DNA of 8,601 nucleotides from Acidobacteria bacterium UBA6911 (lineage in GTDB: Bacteria > Acidobacteriota > UBA6911), in NCBI GenBank assembly GCA_002451015.1, contig DKBB01000131.1:12370-20970 (forward strand), written 5' to 3'. Within the stretch, counting starts at the first letter, position 1. Every line of letters starts with the position of its first letter. The notes below the pieces were generated by a model, which was not told where the DNA came from, ran no database searches, and saw nothing but the letters and a program-made list of their open reading frames with translations. Below are positions 1 through 7,281 of this stretch, one piece after another. A program made the position numbers and the translations under genes.

Positions 1-2
1 TC

Positions 3-1286
3 GTGTTGTCGACCAGCTCGGCGCCCGGATCGGCGGGCACGAGCATTGAAGCATTTGAAGGGATTAAGTATACGGCCTGTCAGGCGGCCAGTCTTTTTTT
101 GAGCAGTCTGTTTGTTTTTACTTCATTGATTGCGGTCCGGGCCGCGTTGTTCGCTAATCTGACGCCAAAACTGGCACGTACTGCGTCTCGATGCGTCCAA
201 CTGTTTTTGATCTGCACCCTCTTTTGCGCCTTATTAACATTTCCACTTATCCGGCCTGAAGATCTGATCAGGGAAGGGAATGGTATCGTGCATCTGCTGC
301 CGCACTTCTGGTTTCTGGGACTCTTCGAATTTCTGATCGGGCGCGAAACTCGGATTGTGACCAGTCTGGCGGAAACTGCGGGCATTGCCGTCGCCGTTTC
401 CTGTTTCATATCCATTATCGGTTACGCGATCGGATACCGGGCGTCGATGTACAAGGGATTTCAACCCGAGAGTACGGCAGATTATTCCGGCTCCGGCATC
501 AGCAAAATCGGCACATCGATACTGGACAGGGTTTTATTGAAGGAATCCGTGGAACGCGCCTATTTTCACTTCATCGTTCAAACCCTTCTCCGAAGGAAGG
601 AGCACATGCTTTATTGGGGCTCCTTCGTGGCGGCAGGGGTCGCGACTATTTATTTAAGTTTGTATGCCATGAGAAGCGACTTGCTGCCGGATCTGCTTGA
701 ACATTTGAATGTCATAATGTCGTTTCCATTGATTGTGTCTTTTTTCATTCTGGTCGGCCTGCGCTTTGTCTTTTCGGTACCGGCGGATCTCGATGCCAAC
801 TGGATTTTCCTGACAACGGACAAGCGTCGGCTCGAAAGAGCCAACAGAGGCATGTATAAATTCATGCTCTTGGCCGCGCATGTTCCCCTACTCATTATTT
901 TCCCTCCCTTTTACCTGATGATCTGGGATCCGCTGCTGGTTTTTCTTCATATTGTTTATGTTTCGGTTCTGTCGCTAGTGCTGCTTGAACTGCTTCTGGT
1001 CCGGTTTGCGAAACTTCCCTTTACCTGTTCCTATCTTCCCGGGAAAGCCAATATCAAGCTGTATGGAGGGCTTTATGTGCTTGGCGCTATTGTCTATTCC
1101 TACGGCATGACGGCTCTGGAGAGATGGATGCTGGCAGATGTAAAACGATACGCCGTGATAATTATTATGTTTGGTGTCATCATCTATAAATTGAACCGAA
1201 TCCGCAACTCGTTTCTGAAGAATGAAAGTGCAATCCGATTTGAAGAGAAACCCGCAGACAGCCTGAATATCCTTGCTTTAGAATAA
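3..1286 (+). CDS. Polytopic membrane protein of unknown function, probably 5'-truncated by the window edge
   Basis: The 427 readable codons begin with a GTG only two bases from the window edge, so the true start is probably upstream. The protein is very hydrophobic, with about nine likely membrane segments near residues 29-50, 66-84, 124-146, 204-222, 239-258, 285-303, 311-334, 353-371 and 383-396. A polar cytosolic-type loop lies around 148-200. Two motifs look conserved: ANWIF near 265-269, just after a membrane segment, and PFTCSYLPGKAN at 339-350. I recall similar ANWIF/PFTCSYLPG membrane proteins of uncharacterised function from Acidobacteria, but I cannot name a family. No ATPase or transporter signature is visible. 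The gene converges on the DUF481 gene across a 208-bp gap, so it belongs to a separate transcription unit. That it is a real gene is near certain; the function is unknown. Confidence 0.85.
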   Translation: MLSTSSAPGSAGTSIEAFEGIKYTACQAASLFLSSLFVFTSLIAVRAALFANLTPKLARTASRCVQLFLICTLFCALLTFPLIRPEDLIREGNGIVHLLPHFWFLGLFEFLIGRETRIVTSLAETAGIAVAVSCFISIIGYAIGYRASMYKGFQPESTADYSGSGISKIGTSILDRVLLKESVERAYFHFIVQTLLRRKEHMLYWGSFVAAGVATIYLSLYAMRSDLLPDLLEHLNVIMSFPLIVSFFILVGLRFVFSVPADLDANWIFLTTDKRRLERANRGMYKFMLLAAHVPLLIIFPPFYLMIWDPLLVFLHIVYVSVLSLVLLELLLVRFAKLPFTCSYLPGKANIKLYGGLYVLGAIVYSYGMTALERWMLADVKRYAVIIIMFGVIIYKLNRIRNSFLKNESAIRFEEKPADSLNILALE

Positions 1287-1494
1287 ATTCCGGAACCACC
1301 CCATGTTGTCAAATTGTTCACTGCCGCGCCGGCAGGATTCACTCCCCAACCGTTTGCCTTTCGCCGATTCATGATAGCGGATACGGCCCAAAGCTCCGGA
1401 TATCCCTGGGCTGAATTTTAAGTATTCTGCCTTGCCGTTTGATAGAGGTATTTACACGTTTTGTTTGGATTTGATGCTGGTAAACCGTAAGAAT
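1287..1494. other. Convergent intergenic gap with weak hairpins
   Basis: This gap lies between two convergent genes, so it must hold transcript ends for both strands. A perfect 6-bp stem with a 3-nt loop (CTGCCGCGCCGGCAG) is at 1321-1335, but no T-run follows it on either strand. A weaker 5-bp stem pairs 1386-1390 with 1407-1411 around a long loop and is followed on the + strand by TTTT at 1416-1419. It could be a poor intrinsic terminator for the membrane-protein gene. No convincing gene is visible here. Confidence 0.3.
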
Positions 1495-2616
1495 TTAGAA
1501 GTCATAGCCGAGCCCGAATATAAGCCGGAGATCGTCCTGCTCCGGAAGATTGCCTTCCGAATCGGTACGCGGTGACTGGATTCTATCCCACACCAGGGAA
1601 ACGTCAAAATCCAGCCGCTTTGTCAGCTCGGTTTCAAAACCGATCAGCATGTGATGGTTGAATGTTCCGGCAGTTTCATTCGTGATTTGCATTCGGTATT
1701 CATGAGAGAAGTCTATTTTACTGGTTATGTCAGCCTCCATAGTTGAGGTAAGGACCAGAGCAGGCGTGCTTTCCGATTCTTGGCTTCCTTCTTCGACATT
1801 GTCAAACCAGGTTTTCTGGTAGGCGGGTCCGATCGATGTTACCCACTCCATTCCGGATTTATCAATGATCTGATATCCTAAACCGGCTCCGATGGTCATC
1901 CTGTGCGCGACATTCTGGAAAGGATCCGCGAAATATTCGCCGAATACGGGCATCGCAAACAGCCTGGGGTTAATGAACCTGCGCCATACCGAGTTGATTC
2001 GATGGTTGTTGTCCGAAAGCAGGTCGTCCGTGATCTTATAGTTGCCGATATAATCGTAAACCAGGCGGTTCTGAGTGGTGACCCTTTGAACTTTTGCCTG
2101 GATATTGGCTTCGACCTGGTCTGTGTTGCCCTTGCGAAAGTTGGCGCCAAAAGTCACCTTGCCCGACCAATAGTTGATTTCTTTCGGCTCTCCGGCGACG
2201 ATGGTAAAAATTCCGGAGCGCTGGAACTCCTGATCCTGATCCCCGATAATACGCACCGTGTCCCCCCGGACAAGAATCTTTCCCGCCGCCCTGCGGCCAT
2301 CCCTGAACCACACCTGGACGCGACGGGCAGACCTCACCTCTTTGACATCCTCCCAGTCCAGGGTCAGTATGTCCAGTTTGTCGCTTTCAAACGAGAACTG
2401 GTCATTGTAAAGATCTATGATCTCTCCCTTGAGCCATTCACCCGAGGTGAGTTGGATCCAGTCGTAATCGTCCGGCAACGGCGCGTCAGGCTGCCAGTTA
2501 TTCTGTGCCGCGGCGGGAAAAGTAGATAACGCCAAAATAAGCCACGCCGCAAGCACCGCCTCAATGCCCCGGACATATCGCTTTCTTGTCGGTAAATGGC
2601 GTATAAATTTTGTCAT
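1495..2616 (-). CDS. DUF481-type outer-membrane beta-barrel protein with N-terminal extra domain
   Basis: This is a 373-residue exported protein. A basic N-terminus and hydrophobic stretch (about 20-35) lead to a likely signal-peptidase I site after AAA near residue 37. Residues about 53-140 form a separate small beta-rich domain (starting WIQLTSGEWLKGEI) of the kind often placed before DUF481. From about 148 to the end, alternating amphipathic strands with NYWSGKVTFG and FRKGNTDQ motifs match DUF481 (YdiY-like) barrels. The chain ends in YDF, and the terminal Phe is the usual signal for BAM-dependent outer-membrane insertion. The ATG starts 14 nt after the channel gene stop; the only Shine-Dalgarno-like bases (AGGA) abut the start codon. 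Translation may therefore depend on coupling to the channel gene. The family is known as salt- or stress-associated barrels in some bacteria; the role here is not known. Confidence 0.88.
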   Translation of the reverse strand: MTKFIRHLPTRKRYVRGIEAVLAAWLILALSTFPAAAQNNWQPDAPLPDDYDWIQLTSGEWLKGEIIDLYNDQFSFESDKLDILTLDWEDVKEVRSARRVQVWFRDGRRAAGKILVRGDTVRIIGDQDQEFQRSGIFTIVAGEPKEINYWSGKVTFGANFRKGNTDQVEANIQAKVQRVTTQNRLVYDYIGNYKITDDLLSDNNHRINSVWRRFINPRLFAMPVFGEYFADPFQNVAHRMTIGAGLGYQIIDKSGMEWVTSIGPAYQKTWFDNVEEGSQESESTPALVLTSTMEADITSKIDFSHEYRMQITNETAGTFNHHMLIGFETELTKRLDFDVSLVWDRIQSPRTDSEGNLPEQDDLRLIFGLGYDF

Positions 2617-2630
2617 TCCTGATTTTGGTA

Positions 2631-3749
2631 TTAAATAAACAAAGTTGCAGAAACCATGATTGCGTAAGCGATTGGAAACCCGAATCGGCAGATGTGATCG
2701 ATTTTCAGGGCAATCGGCTTTTTCCCCGCGCTTACCAGTCCGGCCGTCATTCCAGCTTCGACTAGAGTCAGGAATACGAAAACAAGCGACCAGAGAATAT
2801 AATTATCCGCTCGCGTATGGTATGAGATTTTCGGGAGGCTGTTGGCCAGTGCAAACTGATAAGCAATGATGGTCAGCATGGATGTGGCGCCAAGACCGAG
2901 CTGGGGCGCAAATTGGTCCGGATTTATCCAAAAAATTGTCCACGACATCAGAACGATCAGCCCTATGGGGATGATCAGTCTCCGGACGAAAAAGTCTTTT
3001 TCCCTGGCGACCGGAATCCCGATTTCCATCCTGGAATAATTCATGCCCCGCAACGGAGCGTATTCCGTACTCACCTCGGCCGCGGGATCCTCGAGTTTCC
3101 AACCGTTGACATAGAGCTCTCCATCCATTTGAACGTATCTTTTCAGCGGATAAAGAACCATCTCCTTGTCGCTCGCAAAGAGGGGCTCCAACCGGATGCG
3201 CAGCTTCTGTTGATCGAACGGGAATTCGCTTAAATCCATAGGGCTGAAAACGGTGAGCGCCAATCGCTGAACCAGCAGGATATTGCCTTCAGCATCTATC
3301 AGGGCATAGGATCCTCCCCGCTCCGTCGTTTCGCGCAGATTCCGAATTTCGAGAACCGGCACCCAGAATTCATCAACCGGCATCATGCAGAAGGCGTAGG
3401 ATTTATCCCGGGTCGAATCCGCAAGCCGGGGATCTTTCCAGTAGCGCAGGTAATATACATCCGCATCAAAGGTCTCCTCGATATCATTGATCCCGGGAAT
3501 CTGAAGGAAATACAGACCTATGCCAACTTCAGTCGGTTGTCCCAAAGGCCCGGGCCGGCTGCCGCTGAATTTATCGGATTCCGGGCAGGACAGCGATGTT
3601 CCGCCATCTAAACGGAGCTGGAGATCTTCGTTTGATAAAGCCTGGCCGTAGCCCGAAGAACAGAAACAGGGCAGGATGATCCACAGCAATGCAATAGCTC
3701 GGACGCAGGATGTGCCGTACAACCGTGAAAACGTAATTTTTTTAATCAT
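2631..3749 (-). CDS. Prokaryotic pentameric ligand-gated ion channel (Cys-loop receptor superfamily, GLIC/ELIC-like)
   Basis: This 372-residue protein has a signal peptide (about 1-36) and a periplasmic beta-sandwich ligand-binding domain (about 60-250). Four membrane helices follow: M1 about 253-275, M2 about 284-303, M3 about 317-336, M4 about 353-371. Superfamily motifs are WKDPRL at 104-109, WVPVLEIRN at 129-137, and the Cys-loop equivalent with PMDL at 170-173 and FPFD at 176-179. Both loop cysteines are absent (Ser169 and Leu183), as in known bacterial members. M1-M2 reads SWTIFWINPD, then LGATSMLT, then LPKISY, very like eukaryotic anionic receptors. L292 is the 9' gate leucine, position 0' is Gln283 and -1' is Pro282. 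The M3-M4 loop is short, as in bacteria. AGGAGG (3760-3765) lies 10 nt before the chosen ATG; a TTG at 3752 would give 7 nt. The ligand and ion selectivity cannot be read. The gene is followed closely by the barrel gene. Confidence 0.95.
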   Translation of the reverse strand: MIKKITFSRLYGTSCVRAIALLWIILPCFCSSGYGQALSNEDLQLRLDGGTSLSCPESDKFSGSRPGPLGQPTEVGIGLYFLQIPGINDIEETFDADVYYLRYWKDPRLADSTRDKSYAFCMMPVDEFWVPVLEIRNLRETTERGGSYALIDAEGNILLVQRLALTVFSPMDLSEFPFDQQKLRIRLEPLFASDKEMVLYPLKRYVQMDGELYVNGWKLEDPAAEVSTEYAPLRGMNYSRMEIGIPVAREKDFFVRRLIIPIGLIVLMSWTIFWINPDQFAPQLGLGATSMLTIIAYQFALANSLPKISYHTRADNYILWSLVFVFLTLVEAGMTAGLVSAGKKPIALKIDHICRFGFPIAYAIMVSATLFI

Positions 3750-3816
3750 CAAGCGCCAGCCTCCTATTGTCCGGCAGGTCCGGATTCCATCTGACTATAT
3801 TCAGGTCGTTGGAAAA

Positions 3817-3822
3817 ATTGTA
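3817..3822 (-). promoter_or_regulatory. Possible -10 element of the channel operon promoter
   Basis: On the minus strand TACAAT, a 5/6 match to the sigma70 -10 consensus, lies about 68 nt upstream of the channel ATG. A good -35 is missing at 17-18 nt (only TTCCGT or TTTCCG). A promoter in this gap would let the channel and barrel genes be expressed apart from the 814-residue gene upstream. The call is weak and rests on one hexamer. Confidence 0.25.
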
Positions 3823-3936
3823 GCTGAAAAGCTTCTCCGACGGAAATTCTACATCTTCCCCCTGGTCTGCAGAACCGCCACGGATCCGGCAATCCGCTCC
3901 GAAGGCCGCTCCTTTCCATTTTCACGGAAGCCTCTT

Positions 3937-3956
3937 AAAAAAACGCCTTCTGCGTT
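3937..3956 (-). terminator. Weak intrinsic terminator candidate after the 814-residue gene
   Basis: Read on the minus strand, AACGC-AGAAG-GCGTT forms a 5-bp stem (3942-3946 with 3952-3956) with a 5-nt loop, followed directly by further T residues (3941-3937). Position and strand fit the end of the transcript from the large exported-protein gene, 177 nt past its stop. The stem is short and contains two A-T pairs, so efficiency is doubtful. Confidence 0.35.
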
Positions 3957-4132
3957 CGAGTCGGGTTGTCATAAAAGTGAAGGACCCAAAACCATTGGTT
4001 GAAATGTTGGGCGTCACATACACACTGTTGGTCCCGGCGTCTGGAAAGACGTCGGCATACTGCGAACCGTCACCAACCATTTTGGCCGTCATCGCCGGGA
4101 TTATATCTGTCGCATAGAAGCACACTTGCCGG

Positions 4133-6577
4133 CTACCGCCGCCTTCCCCTGGCGCCCATGCCGCCCGCGGATCGATACGCTCCGGAGCGATATCCCTGGT
4201 ACCTCTGGCTGCTCTGCTGCCGGGAGTATTGTTGCCGATCGAGAGATTGAGTTCGGCTGCGGTCCTGTATCGTTGCCCAATCGCCGCTCCGGTCTACCTG
4301 CTGCCAGCCCGAGTCTCCACGCTTGTAGACTTCCCCGTTCTTGCCGGCGTACACGTTGTCGCCTACTCGAACCGCCGAGCCCTGCTCTCCCTTCACCGCG
4401 CCGATGCTGCCCATGTTCCCCGTATTGGGATTGGTCACGGTCACCCGGCCCGCCGTGGCGGAGTTACCCGTCCGGGTGTTCCCGACGGTAACCTGGCCGC
4501 CTCGAGCTGTGATTCCGGTATCCGTATCCGTCACCACTCCCCGCCTGCCGTAAGCATAGTCGCCGGTGTAGACGTTGCCGACCGCTGCTCGCTGTCCGGC
4601 CGCCAGGTTTCCGGTGCGCGAGTTGTAGGAAGTGCCGACCTGGTTCGCCCAGCGGTTGCCGGTCCAGGCATTGTACCCACCCGACCGCCGGGTAACCGCC
4701 GTTGTGTCGCCCCAGCGCTGGTACACATTTCCGGTCGTAGCCGCCCACCCGCCGGGCCCGACCGCGGCCACTCCGCGCGGTCCCCAGGCATAGCCGTAAG
4801 GAGGACGGTAATAGGGATAGGGAGGATAGTACATCCAACCAACTGGGCCATACCATGGGTAGGGGCCCCAGCCCCAGCCGACCGTAACGTGAGCGGGCCC
4901 CCAGTACCAGCCGAAACCGAATCCATAGCACCATCCGGTCCAGGGGGTATACGTCATGCTGACGCCGAACCCATAAGAAACCGGGGGGCCGTAATACACC
5001 GTACCGACCCAGGGGTGGTAGTGATAGCCTGTGCCATAAACGACGATCGCTCCCGATCCTGTGGTGATCACGGAGCCGTTGTATCCTGGAGTGTAGCCGA
5101 CCACTACGGATTCGTCGTTAACCTCGTAAATCTTGACATAGGTCACATAGTGGAGGGGTTCGCTGGGGGGAATGGAGTAGATTTCCGCCGGGACCGAAGT
5201 CGCAAGCTGCCACTCTCCTTTCAGGTCCTTTGTCGTGAACCAGACCCCGTTTTCAACCGCATAGTAGTTTTCCCCGGACTGGAGGATCGGCGTGGGGGTG
5301 TTAACAGCGTAGCGAAGGCTGGTACCGTCGATCTTTTGAAACTGGGCGGGACCGTCAAAGGAAGGCTTCGTGATTTTCGCCTCGGTTCTTTTGACTTCCG
5401 CTGTCAGGGGAACCGTCGCCGCGATGACGGCTTCGGTTGCCTGTGGAGTACCGGGGATACAGGCTTTGACATTCTCCTTTTTGCTGTCATCAGGGATGTC
5501 GGCAAAATCCGGAGGCAGGTGTCCTCCCTTGATGAAGGTCCACGGTCCGTCCAGATTCTCTGCATGGAACCAACGCCCCGACACGAGAATGTAGATCCGG
5601 TTCTGGGAGCCGCCGTGCTTAAAGATGTGGCCCGTGGTGTTCTCAACGTAGCTCAGGCCGGTACCCTCGATCGATACGTACTTCGGCTCTCCGTCGGTCA
5701 CCAGCAATTCGGTCGGCTCCGTCGCAACTACAATCTCGGGAACCGGCCCCTTCGACAGGGACGGCTTTTCCACTTCGTTCTCCGGGTCGGAAGCACCTTC
5801 GATAAGGTCGACGATCCGGGACTCCCGCGCCCATTCCAGCGCTTGAGCCAGTTCCCCGGGCGGGCTCTTCGAAACGCTCCAGGAACCGGTCAGGGATGCC
5901 GATTCCATCCAGCCATCGAAGAGGCGCAGGAAGAATAGATCCCGTTCTTTGAGAATGAGCACCTTGGTATTGATCACCCGTTCCAGGGAGGTGTCTTCGA
6001 AGTCCCGGAAGACAGGTTTCCCATCGATGAAGACCAGCATCGCCGGAGCATCCCTGATCACAATCCGGGGAGGATCGTTCTTCAAAGGAAAAGTGTCCGC
6101 TTTCTTCTCCGCTTCCAGAATTGCCAGTTCCGATTCAAGGTGATCCAGAGGGATGACGCGGGTTTTATCGACCAGCTGATTTTCTATCGCTTCCCGGTAC
6201 CGGCTCTCGCGCTCCGGGTCTGCCGGGAAGAGGATTCGAGTGACCGTCATATTCTCAAGGACAACCAACCGGACTTCCTTGTCCACGCGGGTTTTCGCCT
6301 CGATCCAGAATGCGCCGTAGGCAGGCTCTTCCTCTTTGGACTCCTGGACCGAGAAAGCGGCTCTGGCTTTGAGCCTGTAACCGTCCCAGGATTCCAGCTG
6401 AGGCTTATGCACCCTGTAAATGACACTGTTCCTCTCCACCTCGCGAGGCCAGGATTCACCCGCCAGGAGCCAGTCCTGATCGTTCTCGAGAGGGGGATCC
6501 TGGGCGCCGAGCGGCAATACAAGAAGAAAGCCAATCAAACAAACAACCGTAATAATAATCCGTTTCAACATGACCAT
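4133..6577 (-). CDS. Large exported protein with three repeated modules, Trp/Tyr/Gly-rich tract and TGN-rich tail
   Basis: This is an 814-residue protein with a Sec signal peptide (LLVLPLGAQ, cleavage near 26). Residues about 40-160 form an N-terminal domain (WPREV, SWDGYRLKARAAFSV, VTRILFP). Three related modules follow near 174-234, 280-347 and 400-457. Each has a P-x-DG-x-P-type lead-in, a VNT/ENT turn and a final W-x(7-9)-G-x-W signature (DGWMESASLTGSW, GRWFHAENLDGPW, GVWFTTKDLKGEW). Residues about 495-600 are extremely rich in Tyr, Trp, Gly and Pro; residues 615-725 carry repeated TGN/TGD/TGI triplets. The tail has DNVYAGKNGEVYKR and then a Gln/Ser/Arg-rich end finishing RGRRR. I recall this architecture in proteins labelled 'carbohydrate-binding family V/XII' or autotransporter-like; no biochemical role is established that I know of. 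The frame extends to a TTG at 6583, but ATG 6577, with a GAAGAA ribosome-binding site, or ATG 6571, looks better. Confidence 0.85.
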   Translation of the reverse strand: MVMLKRIIITVVCLIGFLLVLPLGAQDPPLENDQDWLLAGESWPREVERNSVIYRVHKPQLESWDGYRLKARAAFSVQESKEEEPAYGAFWIEAKTRVDKEVRLVVLENMTVTRILFPADPERESRYREAIENQLVDKTRVIPLDHLESELAILEAEKKADTFPLKNDPPRIVIRDAPAMLVFIDGKPVFRDFEDTSLERVINTKVLILKERDLFFLRLFDGWMESASLTGSWSVSKSPPGELAQALEWARESRIVDLIEGASDPENEVEKPSLSKGPVPEIVVATEPTELLVTDGEPKYVSIEGTGLSYVENTTGHIFKHGGSQNRIYILVSGRWFHAENLDGPWTFIKGGHLPPDFADIPDDSKKENVKACIPGTPQATEAVIAATVPLTAEVKRTEAKITKPSFDGPAQFQKIDGTSLRYAVNTPTPILQSGENYYAVENGVWFTTKDLKGEWQLATSVPAEIYSIPPSEPLHYVTYVKIYEVNDESVVVGYTPGYNGSVITTGSGAIVVYGTGYHYHPWVGTVYYGPPVSYGFGVSMTYTPWTGWCYGFGFGWYWGPAHVTVGWGWGPYPWYGPVGWMYYPPYPYYRPPYGYAWGPRGVAAVGPGGWAATTGNVYQRWGDTTAVTRRSGGYNAWTGNRWANQVGTSYNSRTGNLAAGQRAAVGNVYTGDYAYGRRGVVTDTDTGITARGGQVTVGNTRTGNSATAGRVTVTNPNTGNMGSIGAVKGEQGSAVRVGDNVYAGKNGEVYKRGDSGWQQVDRSGDWATIQDRSRTQSLDRQQYSRQQSSQRYQGYRSGAYRSAGGMGARGRRR

Positions 6578-6636
6578 ACCCAATTTCTTCGGTCGGCCCG
6601 ATTGAAGGGTAGCGTACAGAAGACGTCTTTCTCCCG

Positions 6637-6849
6637 TCAGGGACCGATCTTGACTTCTTTCGAGGTTATAAAACTTAACTGCTGACGCTTCACGCGTATT
6701 TCGGTCTGGGTGCTCCAGCTGTATTCCCGTAACTTCTGCAGGTTGGCGGTCATCCTCTTGGCAACATCCTCGGGCCTCACCTGTCCCCAGCCCCCGTTGC
6801 AGATGCTCAGAAAACTCAAAATTAAAACTGCTTTCTTCACCATGCTCAT
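6637..6849 (-). pseudogene. Truncated stub of a small exported protein (N-terminal part only)
   Basis: The 70-residue product has a clear signal peptide (KKAVLILSFLSICNGGWGQ, cut near residue 22) and then QVRPEDVAKRM, LQKLREYSWSTQTEIRVK. This resembles the N-terminus of an exported family I recall at roughly 200-250 residues, where an aromatic-plus-TEI/RVEI segment precedes a long charged domain. Here the similarity stops near residue 55 and the frame ends after 15 unrelated residues. No continuation was seen in the 59 nt before the next gene. The start overlaps the end of the preceding open frame as ATGA, and AGGAGG (6863-6868) lies 13 nt upstream, rather far. It may be a pseudogene, or a genuinely short secreted peptide. 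Family recognition is from memory and moderate. Confidence 0.5.
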
Positions 6850-7013
6850 GGCTTTCTATTGACCTCCTCTATTTTTTCATGTCCAAGACTCATTGTATCG
6901 ATTAAAACAACGTCCGGGCCCCTTATAGGAAGTATCAAGACGCTGCCATTTCCGGAGTCTCGCCGGGCGTCAATAACCCGGCCGGCCAGCCGGTTGCCTT
7001 CTTCAGGATTAAC
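6846..7013 (-). pseudogene. Start-less coding-like frame, probably the frameshifted C-terminal half of the 90-residue gene
   Basis: Immediately after the 90-residue gene, another minus-strand frame stays open for 55 codons with protein-like composition. It starts VNPEEGNRLAGRVIDARR, continues GSVLILPIRGPDVVLID and ends EVNRKP. It has no usable ATG or GTG start near its beginning; the first in-frame starts are a TTG near 6938 and an ATG at 6893. Its TGA overlaps the ATG of the next gene as ATGA, a classic operon junction that argues the frame was once translated. Dropping one G at the GG just before the TAA stop of the upstream gene (about 7013-7014) joins the two frames into about 144 residues. 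Either a real frameshift, a sequencing or assembly error, or a leftover fragment of another gene would fit. Confidence 0.45.
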
Positions 7014-7281
7014 CGTTCGGCAGTTCCTCGTCCGCTTGTTCGACCTTCAGAATCGGCAGGTGCAGGGAATAAAGGGTGTCGAGTATGCCGTTCAACTGGG
7101 TCTGATCCCGGACCAATCCCTTCAATGTTGTGCTCGCCAGTCCGTGTTCGCGATGTGTGCCGGTTTTTTTCAGGTTGCCCAGGCGTTCAACCCAGCCATC
7201 GCTCAGTTCACCCTGAATGACGATCCGGTAGCGGGCCGGGCCTTCGAACTGTAAGCCTTTTTGGATTTTGGAGTTCCTCAT
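7009..7281 (-). CDS. Small uncharacterised cytosolic protein (90 residues; possibly frameshift-shortened)
   Basis: The protein has no signal peptide or membrane helix. The segment ARYRIVIQGELSDGWVERLG, then TTLKGLVRDQTQLNGILDTL and LHLPILKVEQ, matches from memory a widespread family of about 80-100 residues. That family has the pattern Y-R-I-x-I-x-G-x-L and G-x-V-x-D-Q-x-x-L-x-G-x-L, with no assigned function. The core is complete, so the protein may work as it stands, but see the open frame that continues directly downstream. The ATG has an AGGGA ribosome-binding site 8 nt upstream. It is the first gene of the minus-strand run, with the 12-bp palindrome about 93 nt upstream of its start. Confidence 0.75.
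   Translation of the reverse strand: MRNSKIQKGLQFEGPARYRIVIQGELSDGWVERLGNLKKTGTHREHGLASTTLKGLVRDQTQLNGILDTLYSLHLPILKVEQADEELPNG

Larger units (their letters stand above)
3750..4132. other. 383-bp gap between the exported-protein gene and the channel gene
   Basis: This stretch holds the possible terminator, the possible -10 box and the AGGAGG ribosome-binding site (3760-3765) of the channel gene. A 67-codon minus-strand open frame (3922-4125, GTG start) begins just after the preceding stop codon. It has no recognisable family, no good ribosome-binding site, and its last codons overlap the hairpin, so I do not call it a gene. A short inverted repeat, CTGA-N6-TCAG, lies at about 3791-3804, between the possible -10 box and the ribosome-binding site. 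It could be a regulator site or chance. Confidence 0.3.

Noticed and set aside
1321..1335. Perfect hairpin CTGCCGCGCCGGCAG as a bidirectional terminator
   Set aside because: No T-run follows on either strand, so intrinsic termination is unlikely; it is noted only as a hairpin.
1903..2529. A 208-codon + strand open frame
   Set aside because: It lies antisense inside the DUF481 gene, whose signal peptide and terminal Phe are convincing; no family features are seen in the antisense product.
3922..4125. A 67-codon minus-strand open frame between the exported-protein and channel genes
   Set aside because: GTG start with no ribosome-binding site, no recognised family, and its 3' end overlaps the terminator-like hairpin. 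It cannot be fully excluded.
4229..5938. A 569-codon open frame on the + strand opposite the large exported-protein gene
   Set aside because: It is antisense to a frame with a signal peptide and recognisable repeats. Its product has no domain and an Arg/Pro/Gly-rich composition typical of the reverse complement of a GC-rich gene.
6859..7254. A 131-codon + strand open frame
   Set aside because: It is opposite the 90-residue gene and the coding-like frame that ends in an ATGA overlap. The minus-strand readings are more protein-like and fit the operon direction.
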